Assembly (NCBI RefSeq): GCF_014529535.1
Contig: NW_023503302.1
Location: 3,684,577 to 3,748,576 of the forward strand
From: Bradysia coprophila
Lineage: Eukaryota; Arthropoda; Insecta; Diptera; Sciaridae
DNA: 64,000 nucleotides
Direction: 5' to 3'
Numbering within the stretch: position 1 is the first letter of the stretch; every line of letters begins with the position of its first letter. The translations under genes and the position numbers were made by a program. Below are positions 60,054 to 64,000 of the stretch, piece by piece. The notes below the pieces were generated by a model that worked only from the letters and a program-made list of their open reading frames with translations, searched no databases and was not told where the DNA came from.

Positions 60054-61055
60054 TTCTATTTGCGTGCTGATACCGAATTAGATTGTGAAGACAATATTGT
60101 TTGTTTAATTTTTTACAGACGGCAAGCATATCAACAGTCTTACTATCGAATCTATTACTTCATTTTAGCCAAGTATTTTCAAAAGACAAATCAAATCTTT
60201 TACTTCGTTTATTTGAAGCATGCTTTTTGTTGCGATAACCGATGATTGCCGTCCGTAACAGGTTTTCAGTCGTATTTTAATTTTGATAAACTGATTTTGC
60301 AGCGAAGTCTAAGAATTCTGTCCTCAATCAGTATCGGCAGATCTGCGAAAAGAGGTCATGGTTATGGTCAATCCCAATTTTCCAAATATCAGAATTTCCA
60401 ATTCGGTTACTCGGGTAAGTATGAAGCGGAACACGTAGCGGTGTCATCTTGATTTTTGTTTGGACGACAAGTATTTGAAATGTCTACGATGTAGTCGCAA
60501 GCGAATTTGTAGTTGGTGAATCGTTAAAAAAGGATTAAAGGTCGATAGGACTCCCTTTTACTCTGCAATCGTAAAAATCCCAAAAAGGATTCATAACTCC
60601 CATGTCTTGCATGTAAAATCATCAAATCGTTTGCCTCAAAAATAGGATGAATGGAGGGGAATTTGAGACTTTTTTGAGAACTATAAAATCATTTGATAAA
60701 GACATTCTTAGAATCGAAGTAAATCCTCGGGAAACTGAAAAAAATATAAGGAACTCTTCAAAATGTAAAAAGAAAATCCCTAGAAATCCCAGATAACCAT
60801 TGAAAATCCTCAGAGGACTTTTTTCCGGAAATTTACGCTCGGGTTGAATGGCTACATCGATCAAGATGTTTTGATAATGTTGCTGTGTATTCGTAGCGAA
60901 TTTCAGCTGTTAGCGAGGCAAATGTAGAACATCACAATTGCAATCCAGCCCATTTTCTGCTCCGTTCCAATTCGTTGGTCCATGCAAAAACTCGTTTTAC
61001 TGATCTATTATCATTTATATACAAGAATCGCTTTGTATTTTCTCGATAAGTCTAT
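60054..61055. other. Convergent intergenic region with a candidate orphan exon
   Basis: Between two convergent genes. At 60302-60411 a stretch is bounded by a good acceptor (GATTTTGCAG) and a strong donor (GGGTAAGT). One frame reads RSAKRGHGYGQSQFSKYQ and then FGYS, with a dibasic KR; another frame is also open. No partner exons were found. It could be a 3' UTR of the transporter, a noncoding RNA exon or a peptide precursor exon. The rest shows nothing. Confidence 0.25.
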
Positions 61056-63466
61056 CTAACAATTTTTCTTTGATTTTTTGATTGGTCGTGCACCATTCTC
61101 ACAGTCACTTTCACTATCCCAAAAGAGTCTCCTTGGCCGTTTTCGTTTCACGTCCGATGTACTTCGCCGATCTCTCATAAATCTGGACGGCAGTTTTGGC
61201 GTTTCCGGAATAGTAGTCATATCCGGTATTGCAGGCGTTGCTGAAATCTTTTTGTTCGATGGACATGGTTTCGGTTCGACGACCTCTACGTCGACCTGAG
61301 TAATTGTCTCAAATTTCTGCTTTCGGCAGCCCTTCGCCTTAGGCTGCTGTGCAAATGATATGTTCGTTGGATTGGCGTCGATTTCTTGGAATTTTTGATA
61401 AAATTCGTCGCACGATTGCCTTACCTTTGGATTTCGCAAGGGTTTGGATATTATCATAATTTTGTTACTTTTGTCCGACAATAGCGTCGACAGTATGTCC
61501 AGTTGGGGACTAGAGTCCACATTGTCTCCATAATGTGGCACTGAACTGATTTCCGGAATCAGTTCACTGTTACTGGTAAACTGCTGTTGATCACCATTTT
61601 CTGTTTGGTATTGATAATCCTCGAAGTTAATGATTTCGTATTGAGTAACACTGCCGTTCTTTTCGTCGGACTGCTGATCCACATACATTACAGTTTCGGT
61701 TTGCCCACTTTCATTGATATATTCGACACTCTGCAGAGCATCTTTGCTGATGTACGTCACAATTGAATTGCCAGCATCCGATGGACCCGATGTTTCCCCA
61801 TTCAACTTAAAGTCCAAATAGAATTGATTTAATGGCGTACTGACCGATATCTTTGTGTCTGTGTAGTCTGTCAATTTTTTCGGTTGATCAAAATTATCCG
61901 TTGCAGAAAACTCCACGATATTATTGTCCACTGCCTCATCTAGAGTACCAGCTGAAGTTTCTGCAGACTTTCCGTAAATTTCCGTGTTACCAGTGGATAG
62001 ATCGATCACAGAAAATTCTTGGTTATCATCGACAGTTTTATCCTGGTAGGTGAATTGAGACGATTGAAATGGAATCAATCCATCAGAAAAGTCAGTTTTT
62101 AATTCGTCTGCATTGAGGAACTCAGCTTCGTTTGAGTTGATATAAAACTGGGTCAGATCCAGACTGAAATCAACCCCTGATATGGTTGAATTGAATGCGG
62201 CCGATGGATCGCCGTATGATATAATGTTCGTCGAAGTGCTGGTACGCTCTTGGTCGTACGACGTTGACGTTGATGTGATTGTTGATGATGTTATTGGTTT
62301 CATCTCAGATGCGATAATTTCTTGAAAGTCCTGGAAAAAGTCGTCCAGACTCTGACCACGCTTGGATTCCAAACTGTCTCTGTGTGGTAAAGAAAATGTA
62401 TCGGTGAACCTGGCGCTGCATTTCAATTTTAATCATAAAAATACCTTCGATTAGCTGCAACATTCGAATCAAAATTCAAATACTTGTTCAGTTCCATGTC
62501 CGGGTAACCGTCTGGGGATGGCAACAAGTTCCTGTAAATTGGTGGTTTTGGTTTTTTTTAAATACACTTTTGTCTAAAGTTGGGGAAGACCAGGCCATAC
62601 TGTGAATTCGGGCGATACTCTCTGGGCAGTTTGCATTTTTGTATGAAAATTTTAAACTTTCGGGCGTTTTACAAATGTTGTATGTCTCGAGCCAAGACAG
62701 ACGAATGTCGAAGAACATTTGAACCATTTTTCTTGATGTTGGAGTATGAGGATAGTTATAACGAAATCTGATTCTGCCCGCGATTTTAACAACTTAAAAC
62801 AATTTTCATTCGATGTCAGTTTCGTTGACTGTGCTATTACTTGTGCTATTACTTACGCTTCCGAAATTCTATGATCACTTAAAAAGGCACTGATATCTCA
62901 CAAAACGCAAACAAAACAAAACTGTCCGTCTGCCTTTCCGAGTTATTGAGACTTTGGCATCACATTAACCCTATAGAATCAACTGATCAGTTGTCAACAA
63001 TGACAAAATTAAGCGATGGCATATAGTCAATGTGGTCTTATTTGGTGAAATGGATGTTTGCCTGATAGAGGCAATCAAGTAGCCCTCAAGTATTGACCGA
63101 AAAAGTCTTTTTTTTAAGAATGTAAAGATCTATGAGTAATAGCAAAACTCCAATGACTTGTTCTCAGACGGTGCTCATCGTAATGGTGATCATCTGAACC
63201 ATTTGAAACACAATTTTAGAGCTAATAAAACAGAATGCTTACCCAACTGATTGCATGTCCATTCCATTACAATGTGATTCCGGTGGACTATCAAAGTCCA
63301 AATAACCAGTATTGCCCAAGGAGTTGCCATTCTGTGCCTGCGAACGGAGTTTGTTGATATTTTTTTGAAGATGGAAATGCGTCCAGCTTCGATTGTCATT
63401 AAATATTCTATCCGAAGTTCTACTTAATTCCATTTCGAAAACTTTCAATTCTCGATCGAAACCCAT
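61056..63466 (-). CDS. Uncharacterised acidic low-complexity protein with basic C-terminus, 3 exons, 556 aa
   Basis: Minus-strand exons are 63466-63243, 62531-62445 and 62415-61056, with donors GTAAGC and GTATTT, acceptors TTTACAG and AAATGCAG, and introns of 711 and 29 bp. The phases fit. The 29 bp intron is unusually short and could instead be retained or mis-set. The N-terminal exon is helical (ELKVFEMELSRTSDRIFNDN). SARFTDTF joins exons 2 and 3, and QSLDDFFQDFQEIIASE follows in exon 3. A long Ser/Thr/Asp/Glu/Gln-rich stretch is probably disordered. The echo CDEFYQKFQEID near residue 430 resembles DDFFQDFQEI. The C-terminus is basic (VKRKRPRRLFWDSESD, then RPIKKSKK), consistent with nuclear localisation. 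I do not recognise the family. The acidic centre with NLS would suit a transcription regulator, but that is inference. An additional 5' exon is possible because no in-frame stop is close upstream. Confidence 0.65.
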
Positions 63467-64000
63467 CGTGGTTAAGTAAATATCTGTTTTGGTGCAACTA
63501 ATCTAATAAGAAAACTGGAGAGAACACGTGCGAAATTTTCGTCGTTGAACGCTGTCAGAGATGGAATGTGTGTACAAAACGTTCACTGATGAAGAAGAAA
63601 GAGATGGTTTAGAGTGTTGGTTGGTGAAATAGTATTAGTTAACACTGTTACACAAAGATGGTGTTCTTTTACAAAACGAAATCTTTTACACTGGTAAATT
63701 TGCAAATTTTTGATTTTGAGCTGAAAATGGTTGAACGAACGTCTAGGATTCTATCCTATCTCTTCAGTTTAATTTCTGACACTGGCATGTATGGAAGGAT
63801 GAACACTTTCACAGCAATTGAATTTTCACGTTTTACCGAAAAACCTAATAAATTAACAAAATGCAAACTCTGATGTCGACAGGAAGCTATAAATTCACAT
63901 TGCAGGTCAATATCAATGATCCTATAAAAAGAGAAGTAAATGAATCTTCTGCGTCGAAGGTGATTATAAAATTGAACGTTAGGACGTTACGTAAGTTGTG
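63467..64000. other. Upstream region of the minus-strand gene
   Basis: No supported coding region. The 71-codon plus frame at 63658-63873 has no context. The promoter of the minus-strand gene should lie here but no core element is clear. Confidence 0.35.

Overview
The window reads as AT-rich insect nuclear DNA, most likely from a lower dipteran (gnat or midge type). The evidence is an arylphorin-type hexamerin with short introns and a TATA box, a DUF1091-type secreted protein, compact genes with 50-170 bp introns, and a dense population of small fold-back and TIR elements. The species cannot be fixed from the sequence alone. No rRNA, confident tRNA or CRISPR was found.

Layout. From 1 to 18.0 kb there is gene-poor DNA with a palindrome (1.33-1.62 kb), an inverted pair of tRNA-like SINE fragments (2.5-2.85 kb), a ~145 bp tandem array (7.6-8.5 kb), a possible gene remnant (10.3-10.95 kb), a 1.6 kb non-autonomous hAT element (12.87-14.46 kb) and a 163 bp MITE with a 5 bp target duplication (17.03-17.20 kb). 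At 18.10-18.98 kb lies a four-exon secreted DUF1091/ML-like gene. At 22.5-26.4 kb a pair of 170 bp fold-backs is followed by a large RLE-type non-LTR retrotransposon ORF with PHD finger, C2H2 finger, reverse transcriptase, CCHC and PD-D endonuclease, interrupted by one in-frame TGA. From 28.5 to 42.1 kb there are fold-backs, a visible filled/empty insertion site for one of them, a decaying coding remnant, minisatellites and a 508 bp palindrome. At 43.18-45.44 kb is a three-exon hexamerin with its promoter, followed by a 5'-truncated non-LTR fragment.

From 46.69 to 55.99 kb the same segment occurs twice in tandem. Its core is a small minus-strand gene recognisable as MTRES1 (C6orf203), a mitochondrial S4-like RNA-binding protein. 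The right copy gives a clean four-exon, 203-residue reading; the left copy is broken by many one-base indels. The pattern of differences between the copies (mostly single-base indels in both) looks more like unpolished long-read assembly than evolution.

The right end holds a three-exon MFS transporter of the MFSD4/NaGLT1 type (58.03-60.05 kb, plus) and a three-exon gene for an acidic, low-complexity protein with a basic C-terminus (61.06-63.47 kb, minus), the two converging on each other. The genes are unrelated housekeeping, storage and transport functions, and no operon-like cooperation is evident. The most unusual object is the PHD/C2H2/RT/RLE element.
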